Assembly (NCBI RefSeq): GCF_964275005.1
Contig: NC_092692.1
Span: forward strand, 11,141,643-11,205,642
Direction: 5' to 3'
Length of the DNA stretch: 64,000 bases
Source of the DNA: Diadema setosum
Lineage: Eukaryota; Echinodermata; Echinoidea; Diadematoida; Diadematidae
The position numbers were made by a program, and so were the translations under genes. The notes under the pieces were generated by a model. That model did not search any database. It was not told where the DNA came from and was given only the letters and a program-made list of their open reading frames with translations. Below are positions 34,297 through 44,653 of this stretch, piece after piece (position 1 is the stretch's first letter; every line of letters starts with the position of its first letter).

Positions 34297-35583
34297 CTAC
34301 AAAGGAACATAAAGATAATGCATTTCATTACACAATCAGGCCACGTTTAACAACCTTAACCGAATAATAGTATCACAATTGTTTTTGTTTTTCCACAGAG
34401 GTGATTGTGGACAGCTCAATTGATTGATACACTGTGCAATACTGGGTGCCTTCCAGCCATTCCAAACATTAGGAAGATTAGAAAGTGAATCTGATAGGGG
34501 TTTCTTTTTTCTATTATTATTATTTTTTGGGGGGGAGGGGGGTTGTGTGTGGGGGGTTTTCTGTTTGTTTGTTCCCTACTAGGGCTTTATCCTTTTATGA
34601 GATGAATGACATTACAATCTAATTATGGGATTTCTTTTTATGGAAAAAAATAGAGACCCGGATGTCTTATGCTCACCTGAGCACCACTCTTTTGCCTTCA
34701 TGGAACTCCACCTGAGCAAACAATTTCAAAACTCTTGCTGGCCCCTTGGGTATTAAACACCGCCCTAAGTCTACACAAACTATAATTTCCTCCCCATTGA
34801 TGTGTCCTACCATGTGTGGTCAGAGTTAATCCACTTGGTTCAAGAAGAAGACAAATACGCCAAAAAATATGAAAATTTGCTAAATATGGGATGTTTGGGC
34901 CCGTCCCAGGAAACGCATGGGGCACCATCACCATTTGCACAAAAAATGATCCCCTTCCCCCTTCAATGATTCCTTTCAAGTTTGGTCGAAATCCAGCCAA
35001 CAGTGTTCAAGAAGAAATTGAAAATGTGAAAATGTTCATGTACGACATGCAAAATGCACTTGACGGTAAATGATCACAACTTTAGCTCACCTGGGCTGAA
35101 TTGCTCAAAATGTACTGGCCTTTTCCTCCTCATAGTGTCATAAGTGTAGGTATTCCTAACCAGTTTAATAAGATTTGCATGTATCATTATTTGAGGTGAC
35201 AACTTACAGGATGAGCTACACCAACTTTTGAACATGGTCCCACTTCTTGAGCAGATTTGAACTTCTTTCATATTGCCATGACTGCACATACTATGGCAGC
35301 AGGCATCAAATAACCTATCAGCTGTAAACATCTACTCGGTTGCTATGGGAACTGCAAAGCATTCTCAGAGAGGATTCAAGACCACAGAACCTGCTCTTGG
35401 TCACAGGGTTGACTGGTTCCTCATTCAACCTCATTCTCTCATGGACTTCAGACAATAACTTCCAAAAACAACAAATCTTCACCTCAGTCAATCAATTACG
35501 TAACATAGTGGTGACTTTGACAATGACCCTCCCCAAAAGGCAGCAAAGCAACAATAGAGGATCTATTCATATGACATACTAAC
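34297..35583 (-). other. POLR3H intron 4, containing a GCTCACCTGAGC repeat element
   Basis: Most of this 1.3 kb intron is ordinary AT-rich DNA. Between about 34650 and 35110 lies a repeat that starts near TTATGCTCACCTGAGCAC and ends near TTTAGCTCACCTGGGC. It may be a fourth, eroded member of the hairpin-ended families seen at 13.8, 27.4 and 60.8 kb. A G-rich tract (GGGGGGGAGGGGGG) lies near 34529. Confidence 0.5.
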
Positions 35584-35785
35584 CACAAGGCTGTACGGGG
35601 ATTTTTTGGTGTCACTCTCCTCAACAACGCCCCCCTCCAGGCCATCGTCAGGTCCAACGGGCGTGGTGTCGGTGAAGACCTCCTGGACAACACGGAAGCG
35701 AATCTGCTCGTTGACGTCCACGAACATGTCGTGGGTTCCCTCCTCAGACTCGTACTGCCAGACCCACAACTGCTCAGTGTCGTCA
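35584..35785 (-). CDS. POLR3H: RNA polymerase III subunit RPC8, exon 4
   Basis: This exon of 202 nt completes the Phe codon split with exon 3. It reads DDTEQLWVWQYESEEGTHDM, then FVDVNEQIRFRVVQEVFTDT, then an acidic variable loop, and ends KKSPYSLV. It matches the second half of the RPC8 OB-fold domain (human [20 protein letters not shown] and [20 protein letters not shown]). The acceptor is TTTTCAG (AG at 35786-35787) and the donor is GTTAGT (phase 0) at 35578-35583. Codon use is G/C-richer than the introns. The acidic loop differs most from vertebrates, as expected for that surface. Confidence 0.96.
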
Positions 35786-37122
35786 CTGAAAATGATCCTC
35801 GTTAAGGGAAAAAATTAGAGACAAGCACAGCAAGCATTTTGGTGTGCAGCCACTATATATCATTACAATGATAAATGCAGCAACACTTCAGAGAGTCATA
35901 CTTCTAATACTAGTAGCAAGAAAGATACAAAACAATGCATATAATAAATTTATAGCTAATGATTACAAGAACAATTCCCATGATCATGATAAAATTATCA
36001 TTTTCATTATTCTCATCTTATTTGACATTATTGCTCTTCCTACAGTAATAGTCATCATAATGCAGACCTCCCGACCTCTCTGACTAGAAAATAGAAATGA
36101 TTCGGCTCAAAAGTATGAAAGAAAATGCCATTCTCATAGGAGTGTGTAGTAGAATTATCAAGAAAAATAGGAAACTCCTATTGAAACACAAGCTGGAAAT
36201 GGTCGCAATTTAGATTCTTCAGAATGGTTGGGAATTCTGATAATGATAAAATATGCATTATTCATAAAACCCACATCCCACAAGTGAACAAATGTAACCT
36301 TTCAATTTGCACATAATAATGTAGGATGACATAAAGAAAGACAAATATGGCTAATTATGAGATTTAAAGAATACTGATAAGAATGAAAAAAAAAAAAAAA
36401 TCAGTAGTTTTTATCAAATACCAGAAAATGATTAATCTGTCCCCGGCCTCCTTAGACCTTACAAGGTCTGGGCACTTGTTCTAGATGTGGAAAACTTTCA
36501 GGCCCTGCCCCTTGGTCCCAATAAGGCTATCTGTGCTACATCCTGTATTTCATCAATTTTGTACATCGATTCCCCTGATAATGACTTAACGGCATGTTTT
36601 GGTCAAAATCTGACCACAGGCTATACTAATTACAGAAGAAGTTACAAACATGAACAACTCATGGAAAATGTTTGCCACATAAAAAACAACAACAATTGCA
36701 ACTACAGTATGACTCACATGAGGCAATGGCTTAGGAAAGATAAAATATGTTACAAATCATAACTTTTCTGTTCATAACTGTCGGGACTAAGTTCAACGTT
36801 GTTGTTCTTATTGTTATCAGGCTCCTCTTCTCAGTTTTCTCACTGGTGTCTATTCTAATACCATGATTTTTTTTTCTTTTCTACACATGGACAACAAAGA
36901 AAGTACAAAACATCCTTATGGCATACCATGTCATAAGTACAAAAAAAAAGATCAAATTCACACAAACACACAGACATGGATTCACACAATTCTTAACAAA
37001 TAATGAAGGGATTCAAAGATACTAATAAGTATACAAACAAATGACCCAAACTACTGTAATGAAATAAGCAACTAAAAGATTAAAAGTAGAGGTACAAATG
37101 TACTGTACACATATAAGGATAC
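35786..37122 (-). other. POLR3H intron 3
   Basis: AT-rich intron with no recognised nested gene or element. Confidence 0.8.
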
Positions 37123-37186
37123 AACTTGCAAGGTTGCTGCAAGGCTTCTGGTGGAATCACAATATCATCAAAGAAGCCCAAGGACA
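37123..37186 (-). CDS. POLR3H: RNA polymerase III subunit RPC8, exon 3
   Basis: A 64-nt exon encodes (V)[20 protein letters not shown] plus two bases of the next codon. It corresponds to human [21 protein letters not shown] at the start of the OB-fold domain. The acceptor is CATGCAG (AG at 37187-37188). The donor GTATCC at 37117-37122 is weak but gives the correct phase 2 junction, restoring Phe with the first T of exon 4. Confidence 0.93.
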
Positions 37187-37938
37187 CTGCATGGGGGAAA
37201 AAGACGTATAACCATCATATGGCAACCTTTTTAAAAACATTACAGGTATAATGTCATTACTTTCTTTTATTTGGATATGGGTATTTAGATAGCCACTGCA
37301 CAAGTGTTTTTATTGTAACACATTCATATACCATACTTACGTACATGTAATCATGGCCACTTATTGAATATAATTATAGTTTATATTTTTAGAGTACCTT
37401 TTTTATGGGGTACAAATTCAGATTCGAAACTTCACTTCTATCACTTTATCCCTTTCAACATTATAAATAATGACTCACATTAAACAATTTCATGGATGTC
37501 TTACACCAATTATGGACAAATTTTCTGGCTTGACTTTAGTATCTATTGTCACATAATGACACATTAAGCCCCAGTGAGGGTTACATATGATACAAAAGTA
37601 CACAAGCACCGACTATAGGATTCTAGACATGAATGATAAATACAATGCCATTTTTTTCAAGCAGAGCAGCTTGGAGGCATCGCTCTTTACTTGAGACTCT
37701 GAAATCACTCAAATGAAATGAATTTTTGTGATTTAAAGTCCACATCTTTTTTTTTTTTTCCTATTTCAGAGGCTGGATTCTCTACTTGAACCTTATTCCA
37801 ACATCAGAATTCCTTTGTTTGCTGTATATTCAACAACAAAAAAAAAAAATACCATAATGATATTATGGAGTGTCTCCCCTAACTATCTCTTTCTTGTTGA
37901 AGGTATCTATAAGCAAACTTTTTCTTTTTTTCACTTAC
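37187..37938 (-). other. POLR3H intron 2
   Basis: AT-rich intron with no recognised nested feature. Confidence 0.8.
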
Positions 37939-38122
37939 CATGGACTCCATCACGACTGCAGCTCCTGATCCGGCCAACAAGGATCTCATCCATGAATGGG
38001 CGGAAGACAACAAATCTGAAGTGGACCTTGGTGTGTGAGGCCCCATCTCCCGGAAAGATGTGCGAGTCGTCCAGCTTGATGATGTCATGGAGTGCAATAC
38101 ACAAGCCAACATTTGGCACCAC
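37939..38122 (-). CDS. POLR3H: RNA polymerase III subunit RPC8, exon 2
   Basis: A 184-nt exon starts [20 protein letters not shown], then [20 protein letters not shown], then [20 protein letters not shown]. It is nearly colinear with human [20 protein letters not shown] and [20 protein letters not shown]. It covers the end of the RPB7-like N-terminal (SHS2) domain and the start of the OB fold. Acceptor TTGAAG (AG at 38123-38124) and donor ATG then GTAAGT (37933-37938) are consistent with phases 0 and 1. RPC8 pairs with CRCP (RPC9) to form the Pol III stalk, which works in initiation in the nucleus. Confidence 0.97.
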
Positions 38123-38901
38123 CTTCAACGAAAGATGAAACATTTTGTGTCTGGGATAGTGCATGTTGAAGCCAGTGGCAACAGGACATATCAAAACATA
38201 TCAAAATTGTAAAGCAGAGCTGTCTTATTCTGCTGTACTGATAGCACATGTCATACATGCTTCAACATCATATGTCAAGTATGTTTTTGACTCTGATTTA
38301 AAGAGATTTGGATCTGAGCAACACCTTATTTGTACTGGTAATAATATATTCCACAGTTGAGGAGCTGCCAACACTCGGTGCTTGAATGTTGCATTTACTC
38401 TTCTGGTGGGATCTGCCATTGATATCATAACATTTGGGCTTCACTGATTACAAGCAGGTGACTGCAACTTATCAGTATAGCTGGGAAATAAAATCAAAAG
38501 TAGGAAAATGTAGTTTGTAGTATACATTGTATAAGTACCAGTACTCTTGTATTTGCTGCATTTTAATTCTTCAATTCCATTTATCAATTTTTTCCTTGTA
38601 AATCTTATGTCTATATTTTATCTTTCACAGGGAGGGAAATTTTACTTAAACTTAAAGATACTTCTCATGGATGTCAACATCTAGGCAGATACACTTGTAC
38701 GATGAATGGATGAGTGATTTTCAATGCAGGAATTTTGCCGAGACAAAACAGAAAACTCAAGCCCAAGACAGAAAAAAAAAGGGGGGGGGGGGTTAAGAGC
38801 CTTGACTTTTCCAGAAGATTCACAGTTTTGAAAGCAAACAGAAGGGTCACAGATTGCAGCTCTCTGTAATTCAATAACTAAGACATTGAACTTGAAGTAA
38901 C
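38123..38901 (-). other. POLR3H intron 1
   Basis: AT-rich intron. Contains an A/G-run (AAAAAAAAAGGGGGGGGGGGG) near 38772-38793 and no recognised gene. Confidence 0.8.
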
Positions 38902-39013
38902 CTTGTTTGCCAGCTTTTTGTTGAGCTCTTCGGTTATTGCATCCATTGGTTTGACATTAAACAGCCATGGTTCAATGCGAACTGTGTCCACCATTTCTGC
39001 CAGAACAAACATT
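38902..39013 (-). CDS. POLR3H: RNA polymerase III subunit RPC8, exon 1 with the start codon; one extra base
   Basis: The ATG at 39011-39013 starts [18 protein letters not shown], matching human [18 protein letters not shown]. The exon ends in a second frame as [13 protein letters not shown] (human [13 protein letters not shown]) and a GTTACT donor (38896-38901). The two frames are offset by exactly one base: a GG where one G is expected, at about 38940-38942. As written, the exon is 112 nt rather than 111, and the frame would break. All other exons are intact and in phase, so a consensus error or a recent indel is likelier than an old pseudogene. A TTAA foldback begins 133 bp upstream of the start codon. 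Confidence 0.9.
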
Positions 39014-39145
39014 GTTTGTGGTCTTGAGATGTCCTGCTATGTATCACCAATAACACTGCAGCTGGGTCCTCTTCAAGTGACCTGCAGAGGAAGAATATAT
39101 TTATTAAATATATTTTTCCTTAACTGTCTTTCTGACTTAACCTAA

Positions 39146-39693
39146 AGGACAAGTTCACCTTCATAGACATGTGGGTTGAGTGAATGCAGTAATATTAGTA
39201 GAACACATCAGTGAGAGTTTGAAGAAAATCGGACAATCCGTTCAAAAGTTATGAAGTTTTTAAGTTTCTGCTCAGTCACGGCTGGATGAGATATCTTGTG
39301 ATGTCACATGTGTACGACATAAAGAAAGTATGAAGAAAATTCAACATATTTTCATTTTTCTCGCATAACAAAAGCACACTTGAATTCTCTCTTTCAGAAA
39401 GCAAGAGGTATATTACCTTTAACATACGTCAGTAACAAGTCAAAGAAATGTGCACTTTATTCAAAATGTAAAGTTTTGTGAAATTCTCTTTTTAATTTCC
39501 TTATATCATTGTACGCATGTGACATCACACACTGTAGTAGTCTTCTCATCCAGCAGTCATTGCACAGATACTTCAAAAATTCATATCTTTTGAACGGATA
39601 GTCGGGTTTTCCTCAAACTTTCACTGATGTGTTCTACTAAAAAATGTTGTTGCACTCACTCAATCCATGTGTATATAAAGGGGGACTTGTCCT
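39146..39693. mobile_element. TTAA-type foldback MITE upstream of POLR3H
   Basis: Ends AGGACAAGTTCACC and the inverse of GGGGGACTTGTCCT are inverted. The right flank is TTAA (39694-39697) and the left flank CTAA (39142-39145). Arms of over 150 bp pair imperfectly (for example CGGACAATCCGTTCAAAAGT against its inverse near 39590). It lies 133 bp 5' of the POLR3H start codon, in the presumed promoter or 5' UTR. Confidence 0.72.
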
Positions 39694-40580
39694 TTAATTC
39701 AACTTTCTATATAACAACAAAAGGTACAACAAATGCAAAGCATAGGGCCTACAGTTAATAAATCATATTGTTAACAATATTTGTAAGAAAAACAAATCAT
39801 AAAGTTTAATACAAAATGCATGATCTAATGAATAGAAACCATGCATAATTTATAATGGTGACAAAAAGTATATTATGATATACATGTACAAAAAGATCCA
39901 TTTTTAAGTTACGTACTTCACAGCATGAATTTAACACAGTTCTAAGCAATATGTTTTGATATTTGATCTCCTGCAAAATGCCTGCATCTGTTGTAATGGA
40001 TTTTTTCCTCTGTCATTGTGAAGGTCTCAAGACAATATTCTGAAAATGAGGTTTTCTCCTTGTTTTTGTTGAAATTGTGTAGAACCATGAATTTGCACAC
40101 TTGTGAATCCTATCCCAAGGCTATTTGAAAGCACTCATGTTTTTTCTTCTTTGGCAGAATGCTGTCAAGAAAAGCTGAGTTTACGTCACATTCAAGAGAG
40201 GTATGCAAGAAAGAGATTATGCTTAGACGCAAAGTGTCCTTCTATCAACCTGTCGAATATGAGCTGATTTTTCTATAACACGCATTTCCCATTGAAACCT
40301 GCCTGAGTATACTCGGGACAAGTCTTCAACAGGCCAAAGGAAATGGGTCCACGTAGGGGTAGAGGAATTGAATCGTTTGGTTTGTCTCTATTGGCCTGAT
40401 GAGGTGAACAAGTTGTTTGACTGGTTCACCTTCTAATTTGCATGAGGTGGTTGTTAGGCACTGCTATATAGTTCATCAATGACGATTTTAAAAGCTTTAG
40501 GTCTGTCATGTTGATCCAGAATGATGATAACACAGGTTTCTCTGGAGTAGATTTTTTTTTTGTTGTTGTTGTTTTGTTTC

Positions 40581-40613
<33 letters not shown>

Positions 40614-41462
40614 CAAGGGGCAGGTGGCAGAATTGCATTAGAATGATTCAACATCAGATGAGGTCCTCCTTTAGTATGGAGGTACCGTACAAAACACAAC
40701 TGGCATGCTGTAAGATATGACAGACTACATGTAGATTCTAATGGTGCTGAAAGAAGCCATGGGTCTGGACGGAGGCCGGAGGAAAGGATTTATTGTACAT
40801 CTTGCTCCTTCCCAGGAGATATTGTCAATGCACTTGCTCCATGATAGTGGGGTGGCAAACTCAACGGCAAAATCATGAAATCGACCCAACCGCAGTGCTC
40901 GTGCACCCGTGCGTTAGCAAGCAAGTTTAGGTTAGGGTTAGGGTTAGGTTTAGGTTAGGGTTGTATTTATGTTTAAATTGGCCGTAAATTAGTCGAGGGA
41001 CATTAGGAAGTCCTTCCGAGAAAAACATGTTGAAGAAGAACAGAAAAAAATGGGAGAAAGGGAGGAGGAAAGATGCTATGCTGTGGAAATCGGCTCCGCT
41101 GCTGTATCAATCTCGCATGAACGCCGTTTGGTTGGGCCGCATTCACGAGTACTGTGGAAGAAAGCCCCACCGCCGTGCTTATCTACCGATGAATGCCACA
41201 CAGTGGGGCTGAATTCATGAGTATGAACTATAGATCTAAACAGGTGAGCCGCCGTAGTAAAACAGTATTAGCACGGACACGCAGTGGTGGGGCCTATTCA
41301 TATTTCACGAGTATGCTAACTCAACACCAAACAAAATGGTTAACTTGGCTGACTGCACCGATACTACTAACCACAACAGCGACCCCAACCCGACTGGTTA
41401 GACCTAGATTTCTAACAGTACAGCTGCGCCCCGCGCCGTGCAGAGACATGCATGTACCAAGG
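39694..41462. other. no gene seen; GT microsatellite and telomere-like patch
   Basis: Contains a (GT)n run at 40582-40612 and a degenerate TTAGGG patch at 40927-40963. Otherwise AT-rich unique DNA; frames near 41027-41460 are not recognisable. Confidence 0.5.
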
Positions 41463-41478
41463 CAAGGGCATAGGCTAA

Positions 41479-42129
41479 CTACACGCAGCCGCTGTCGCCA
41501 AGCGACAGTGGCTGCACCTCTATCCCTTCGCAGACGTTGTCATTTTTCAGTGTGGTTGTGCGACTCCTTCATGAATATCTTTATTAATCGTGGAAAACTA
41601 AAATACAAGGAATTATCGTAATCTATGATAATCTGTATGCGATTTCTTGTTTAATTACGTCAAAAACTCACCGAAATCTGTGGCTGAAATCAGATCTGTA
41701 AACGTCCTTATTGCTTCACTCCTCATCTGCGTGTTATAATTTGAATGGCATGCATTCACTCTCATGAGTCATATACTACAACGTACAACGTAGGTAGAGG
41801 CGCCCTCTAGCTCTCCGACTACCTACGTTGTACGTTGTAGTATACGAGAGTGAATGCCATTCAAATAAAACGCAGATGAGGAGTGAAGCAATAAGGACGT
41901 TTACAGACCTGATTTCAGCCACAGATTTCGGTGAGTTTTTGACGTAATTAAACAAAAAATCGCATACCGATTATTGAATGATTATCATAGATTACGATAA
42001 TTCCTTGTATTTTAGTTTTCCACGATTAATAAAGATATTCATGAAGGAGTCGCACAACCACACTGAAAAATGACAACGTCTGCGAAGGAATAGAGGTGCA
42101 GGCGCTGTCTCTACAGCGGCTGCGTGTAG
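41479..42129. mobile_element. 651-bp foldback flanked by 16-bp direct repeats
   Basis: The arms 41479-41797 and 41819-42129 are nearly perfect inverses, leaving a 21-bp loop. The ends CTACACGCAGCCGCTGT and inverse are immediately flanked by CAAGGGCATAGGCTAA (41463-41478) and CTAGGGCATAGGCTAA (42130-42145). That is a 16-bp direct repeat with one mismatch. The long duplication is unlike the 2-9 bp of most cut-and-paste DNA transposons. The open frame within the left arm (to 41621) reads no known protein. Confidence 0.75.
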
Positions 42130-42145
42130 CTAGGGCATAGGCTAA

Positions 42146-42922
42146 TGAATGTAAAATGTACAACTGTCGGTGAAACAGATTTTTGCAGTTTGATGAAAGT
42201 AAACAGAGGGTGTCGGATTTTTTCTGTGTGAAAGCTGATACATCATAGGCCTACATAATGTTTTCAGTTTCACTCCTAGCCCGCGCCCCCATGATCTGAT
42301 GATAGCACATATTAACTCGATGACTTACACGAAGATTCACGTATGGGACTACGTTACGAAGCTCCGGTGGTCGGGTCTGATCGATTTTGCCATTGGCATT
42401 GCATGGTTCGAAGCTCCCAACCAGATACGATTCATACTGAATGTCAGACAAATAAAAGAAACAGGGGAACACGGTGGAAAATATGAGCACAGTCGAGTTT
42501 ACACTTACAACTTCACCACGATTTACACATGTTGCGGTTTGTTTCCAGATCTGCTGAGCACTATTCGGAACCACGACCACCTTCACAGGACTGGTCCACA
42601 GGATGTACAGACGAGCAATGATCCAGAACGGTTTAACGCACGTGTGTTTATGGCCGTGGGGATAATAATATGGACGAGGAAGATCCACTGATCGAGATCA
42701 GTGGGAAGATCGCAGGATGCGGGAGGATAATGGCGCGTCAATCTGCTCAATATTCCAATAAACTGATTTCATCGCCGATAAAACGTTGTTCAGGGTCTTA
42801 TCCAAAACTAGTTTTCACTTGGGCTAAATTTTCATATTGACACTTATATGTCATGTTATATTATCTATGAAAGCTGATAATCTGCAGTTTTCAGAAAAGT
42901 ACAGGTCTTACAAGGGCGGATC

Positions 42923-42960
<38 letters not shown>

Positions 42961-43420
42961 GGGGAGGGGGAGTCCAAAGGGTGAGAAATATCATTCTGGC
43001 AAGCACAAGCGCCTGGGTTGGGGGGGGGGGGGGATATGCTAAGCGCCCTATATGGGGCATGCTCCCCCAAGAAAATTTTAAAATTTAGATGCTTTTTGGT
43101 GGCATTTGGTGGTACTTAAAAGTATTTTAAGATCATGAATTTTATACAATTTCTAAAGGAAAAACCAAACATATTTTACAATAGATATAAAGATTAAGAT
43201 GTAAAGAAAAAGAATACTAGTATTTTAAAAATTAGGCTAGTGTGCCATCTAATGTTCCTTTTTTTTTTTTTTTTTGCTATTAGGTAGGGCCGTAGCGGTA
43301 GAGGGTGTAATCAATAAACACAGGGTCTCTAATGAAGTCATGTCTCTAATGATAGATGGAGAGTCCAGGGGCGGATCTAGCTTTTTCCAAAGGGAGGGTT
43401 TCTGGGACTGGGTATTGCGA
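42146..43420. other. unassigned stretch with overlapping open frames and a poly-T element end
   Basis: Between 42251 and 42691 both strands have open frames of 130-145 codons (minus strand includes FWIIARLYILWTSPVKVVVV). Neither is recognised, and both begin without solid context; one may be an exon. From 42912 a repeat end GGGCGGATCCAGG is followed by poly-T and G runs, as at 43369 and 58707. Confidence 0.35.
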
Positions 43421-44400
43421 GGGAGCGTAGCGACCGAGCCCGAGCGAGCGAACGGGGGGGGGGGGGGGGCATGGGAGGCCGGGGTATCCCCCCTCCCGTA
43501 TCCGGGCAATTACCCCCGGAGGGCAATTACCCCCCGGCCAAATACTGGTTAGTGGTAAGGTTAGAGTAAAGATTAGGGTTAGGGATAGGTTTAGGGTTAG
43601 GAGTCTGGAATAGGGTTAGGGTTAGGTTCAGGATTAGGATTAGGATTAGGGCCAGGGAAAGGGTGCGGGGTAATTGCCCAGGGGGTAATTGCCCTACACC
43701 CCCCCCCCCCCCACTGTAAGGAGATTTTTCCTTTTTAGGAGTGACAGCTTGCAATTTTAAGCATACTGCATGCCCTATTTTTTCTTTCTTTTTTTGGCCC
43801 AAATAATGGTGGGGGCTGCAGCTGCAGCCCTCCACCAAATGCATTGGAACACTTCTGTTGTTTTTTGTTTGTTTGTTTTTTGTGTGTGTGGTTTTTTTTT
43901 TTTTTTTTTTTTTTTTTTAGGGGGATCTCGACGGGGGCACATTATTTTTTATGTGATGGTGGGTGTAAGATCCTCGGCGAGGGAGCGAAGCGACCGAGCC
44001 GGGGGGGGGGGGGGGACGTGTGGGACGGGGATACCCCCTCCCACGGTAGGGGCTTTTTGTAAAAACAAAGTACAAAAGTTGCGTCTATAGAGCATTTAAA
44101 AGTAAATTTCTAGTGAATTAAACAGTGGGAAAACCAATGCGAAGGCGAAGGAGTATGATTATAACATACGGGGTACGGTATTGTGATGGTGTGAGAAGAT
44201 CGGCGAGGGAGCAAAGCGACCGAGCGGGGAAGGGTGTCGGATCGGAGGGGGGATACCCCTCCCACTGTATAGGGACTTTTTGTAAAAACAGAGTATAAAA
44301 GTCGCGTTTATAGAGCATTTTAAATCAAATTTCTAGGAAATTAAACATAGTAAAAATCACTGCGAAGGGCTATGATTATAACATATGGGGGTACGGGTCT
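43421..44400. repeat. satellite-like units with the GAGCGAAGCGACCGAGC motif
   Basis: The motif (one variant, GAGCGTAGCGACCGAGC) occurs near 43423, 43983, 44208 and again at 47802. Each is followed by a G run, a GGGGATACCCC-type word, and a TTTTTGTAAAAACA..GAGCATTT block. Spacing near 225 bp between the second and third units suggests a diverged tandem array. Interrupted by a telomere-like MITE and later by LINE sequence. Confidence 0.6.
43498..43696. mobile_element. telomere-like MITE, copy T1 (reverse orientation)
   Basis: About 199 bp, with ends GGGCAATTACCCCC and GGGGTAATTGCCC inverted. The core is degenerate TTAGGG/TTAGGA repeats (43558-43650). Opposite orientation to T2 and T3. Confidence 0.6.
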
Positions 44401-44621
44401 AGGGCAATTAGCCCTGGGCAATTACCCCGGACCCTTCCTCTGGCCCTAATCCTAATCCTGATCCTAAACCTAAACCTAAACCTAACCCTAACCCTAACCC
44501 TAACCCAAACTCCTAACCCAAACTCCTAACCCTAAACCTAACCCTAACCCTAATCTTTACTCTAACCTTATACCACTAACCAGTATTTAGCCCAAGGGCC
44601 TCTGGGGGTTGCCCGGATACG
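44394..44621. mobile_element. telomere-like MITE, copy T2
   Basis: Starts CGGGTCTAGGGCAATTA and ends near TTGCCCGGATACG. The core is CCCTAA/CCTAAT repeats (44450-44575). It lies just upstream of the LINE. Confidence 0.6.
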
Positions 44622-44653
44622 CGGGGGTACATTGACGGTGTGAGATCCTCGGC

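Noticed and set aside
33895-34350. Plus-strand open frame of 151 codons
   Set aside because: It lies antisense to POLR3H exon 5, has no recognisable motif and crosses the exon-intron border; treated as a chance frame.
40508-40720. Val/Cys-rich or His/Thr-rich frames over GT repeats here and at 21168, 51342, 62133 and 63422
   Set aside because: They derive from dinucleotide repeats and neighbouring T runs, with no conserved content.
42251-42691. Opposed open frames of 130 and 145 codons
   Set aside because: Neither shows a recognisable domain. The minus frame has a hydrophobic run reminiscent of a membrane segment, but the start and splice sites are unconvincing, so no gene is called.
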